This document shows, piece by piece, positions 4,391 through 5,661 of a stretch of DNA of 5,661 nucleotides. The DNA is from an uncultured Gammaproteobacteria bacterium (GTDB taxonomy: Bacteria > Pseudomonadota > Gammaproteobacteria > GCA-2729495): contig CAMYJV010000184.1 of the NCBI GenBank assembly GCA_947258805.1, forward strand, positions 1-5,661, read 5' to 3'. A program made the position numbers and the translations under genes. The notes under the pieces are model-generated. The model saw only the letters and a list, made by a program, of their open reading frames with translations. It searched no databases and was not told the DNA's origin. Numbering within the stretch: the first letter of the stretch is position 1; each line of letters opens with the position of its first letter.

Positions 4391-5661
4391 GTGGAGCAGG
4401 TATCCAACGCCGCCTCCAGCTGGAGCGTCGCGCTCATCCTACTGCCGCTAGCGGGGGCGGTGCTGGCATTTTTGTTCCGGCGTGCCGTCACAAAAATCAG
4501 TATCGGCGCCGCCGTAGCGACGAGCATCGCCGCAGCCGGTCTGACCCGGTCGGTAATCATGGAGGGCACGCTGAATCACACCGTGGGCGGCTGGGGCGCA
4601 CCGCTGGGCATTGATCTGCGAGCAGACGGCCTGAGTGTGCTGATGCTGCTCATGACCGCCGCAGTTGGTCTGGCGATCAGCTTCTATGCGCCGGCCTATT
4701 TCCGCGACGAGCCGCGCAAGGCAGAACGATTCTGGCCACTTTGGCTGTTCCTTTGGACAGGACTGAATGCGCTGTTTCTGTCTTCTGATATCTTCAATCT
4801 CTACGTCACCCTGGAGCTGCTCGGCCTGGCGGCAGTGGCGCTCACTGCACTATCCGGTCGGGCGGACGCCTTGACCGGCGCCATGCGTTATCTGCTGGCT
4901 ACGCTGCTGGGGTCGCTCCTGTACCTTCTTGGTGTTGCGCTGCTCTATCATGGCGTTGGCAGTGTGGACATCGCGATCATTGCGGAGCGGGTCGATGCCT
5001 CTCCAGTGGTTTGGGCCGCTCTCGGGCTGATGGGTACCGGCCTGTTGCTCAAGACGGCACTTTTCCCATTGCATTTCTGGTTGCCGCCAGCCCATGCCAG
5101 CGCACCGGCGCCCGTGAGCGCGCTTTTGTCGGCCCTGGTGGTGAAGGCCTCTTTCTATATTCTGCTGCGTTTGTGGCTCGAAATATTCGGCCCTCTGGTT
5201 GGCGATGGTGTTGGAGAACTTCTCGGCCTGCTCGGCGCTGCAGCCGTGCTCTGGGGCTCCTTGCAGGCCTTGCGCCAGACCCGGCTGAAGCTGCTCATCG
5301 CGTATTCCACCGTAGCGCAGCTCGGTTACATGTTCCTGGCGTTTCCACTTGCTCCGGCCTCTGGTTTTTCGGCTTGGAGCGCGGCGGCATACCTGGCCCT
5401 GTCTCACGCTTTTGCAAAGGCCGCCATGTTTCTGGCGGCGGGCAATCTGCTGCGCTTTGGCGGGCATGACCGCATTGCCGATCTGGATCGCGTGGTGCAG
5501 CGCCTGCCGCTCACCGCGGGTGCCTTTGCGCTCGCAGGTGTCAGCAGCATGGGGTTGCCTCCGAGCGGGGCCTTTGTCGGCAAATGGCTGTTGCTTGAGG
5601 CGGCCCTGGCCCAGGGGCGGTGGGACCTGGTTGCGGTCATGTTTCTTGGTGGCCTGCTGGC
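4391..5661 (+). CDS. mnhD: Na+/H+ antiporter subunit D (MnhD/MrpD), 3' end outside window
   Basis: The first 423 codons of a NuoL/M/N-type antiporter subunit (family length about 490-520), with the frame open to the end of the window. It carries the proton-conducting machinery of the complex. Family residues are in place: Glu142 in YVTLELLGL (helix 5), Lys221 in GLLLKTALFPLHFWLPPAHA (217-236), Lys252 in ALVVKASFY, Lys300 in TRLKLLIAYSTVAQLGYM, His339 and Lys343 in LSHAFAKAAMF, and Lys398 in GAFVGKWLLLEAAL. Glu142 and Lys221 are the pair expected to be essential in this family. GTG 4391 (MEQVSNAASSWS, then helix 1 at about 13-29) is chosen as the first in-frame start after the mnhC stop. Its upstream ribosome binding site is weak, so reinitiation after mnhC is likely. 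Nothing looks broken in the visible part. Confidence 0.95.
   Translation, partial: MEQVSNAASSWSVALILLPLAGAVLAFLFRRAVTKISIGAAVATSIAAAGLTRSVIMEGTLNHTVGGWGAPLGIDLRADGLSVLMLLMTAAVGLAISFYAPAYFRDEPRKAERFWPLWLFLWTGLNALFLSSDIFNLYVTLELLGLAAVALTALSGRADALTGAMRYLLATLLGSLLYLLGVALLYHGVGSVDIAIIAERVDASPVVWAALGLMGTGLLLKTALFPLHFWLPPAHASAPAPVSALLSALVVKASFYILLRLWLEIFGPLVGDGVGELLGLLGAAAVLWGSLQALRQTRLKLLIAYSTVAQLGYMFLAFPLAPASGFSAWSAAAYLALSHAFAKAAMFLAAGNLLRFGGHDRIADLDRVVQRLPLTAGAFALAGVSSMGLPPSGAFVGKWLLLEAALAQGRWDLVAVMFLGGLL

Noticed and set aside
3796..4569. Long minus-strand open frame (257 codons) opposite mnhB, mnhC and mnhD
   Set aside because: Its translation is low-complexity and rich in Arg, Pro, Ala and Gln, with no recognisable domain. 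It is antisense to well-supported antiporter genes in a GC-rich stretch.
4850..5467. Minus-strand open frame (205 codons) opposite mnhD
   Set aside because: It is a shadow of mnhD, which has all family motifs. The antisense product is Gln/Arg-rich without any family signature.
5011..5469. Plus-strand open frame (152 codons) in a second frame inside mnhD
   Set aside because: The mnhD frame carries the conserved Lys, His and Pro motifs throughout this range. The other frame has no family features.
1..5661. tRNA, rRNA, CRISPR arrays, insertion sequences or attachment sites
   Set aside because: No repeats, terminal inverted repeats, transposase motifs or RNA gene signatures were seen. The window is nearly all coding on one strand.

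Overview
The window is almost fully coding, and every supported gene is on the + strand. It holds the 3' end of a P-type cation ATPase gene, then most of an operon for a multisubunit Mrp/Mnh-type cation/proton antiporter. Codon use, moderate-to-high GC, Shine-Dalgarno sites and a tandem UspE-like protein suggest a proteobacterium, probably a gammaproteobacterium. That assignment is an inference and I cannot name a genus.

Layout: 1-471 is the C-terminal membrane part of a P-type ATPase (start outside the window). A 98-base gap follows, and it is the only place in the window where an operon promoter could easily sit. Next come mnhE (570-1064), a UspE-like tandem universal stress protein (1074-2054), mnhF (2051-2341), mnhG (2331-2627), an MbhD-like DUF4040 subunit (2615-2947), a PsiE-family four-helix membrane protein (2944-3408), an MbhE-MnhB fusion (3374-4081), mnhC (4078-4386) and the first 423 codons of mnhD (4391 to the window end). 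From mnhE on, genes are 4-9 bases apart or overlap by 4-35 bases, which points to one transcript with translational coupling. Five of the starts are probably GTG.

As a machine: MnhE, F, G, MbhD-like, MbhE-MnhB and MnhC form the membrane module thought to carry the cation path, and MnhD is a NuoL/M/N-like proton-translocating subunit. The order E-F-G-(MbhD)-(MbhE-B)-C-D matches the antiporter half of archaeal membrane-bound hydrogenase clusters (mbhA to mbhH). It does not match classical mrpABCDEFG, and no large MrpA precedes it. Its C-terminal functions are instead carried by the MbhD-like protein and the MbhE-MnhB fusion.

The unusual part is two non-antiporter genes built into the operon: the UspE-like protein between E and F, and the PsiE-like protein between the MbhD-like and MbhE-MnhB genes. 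With the P-type ATPase upstream, the locus looks like an ion-homeostasis and stress island in which antiporter activity might be tuned by a nucleotide-binding stress protein and an extra membrane subunit. That functional link is a hypothesis. The gene calls are well supported.
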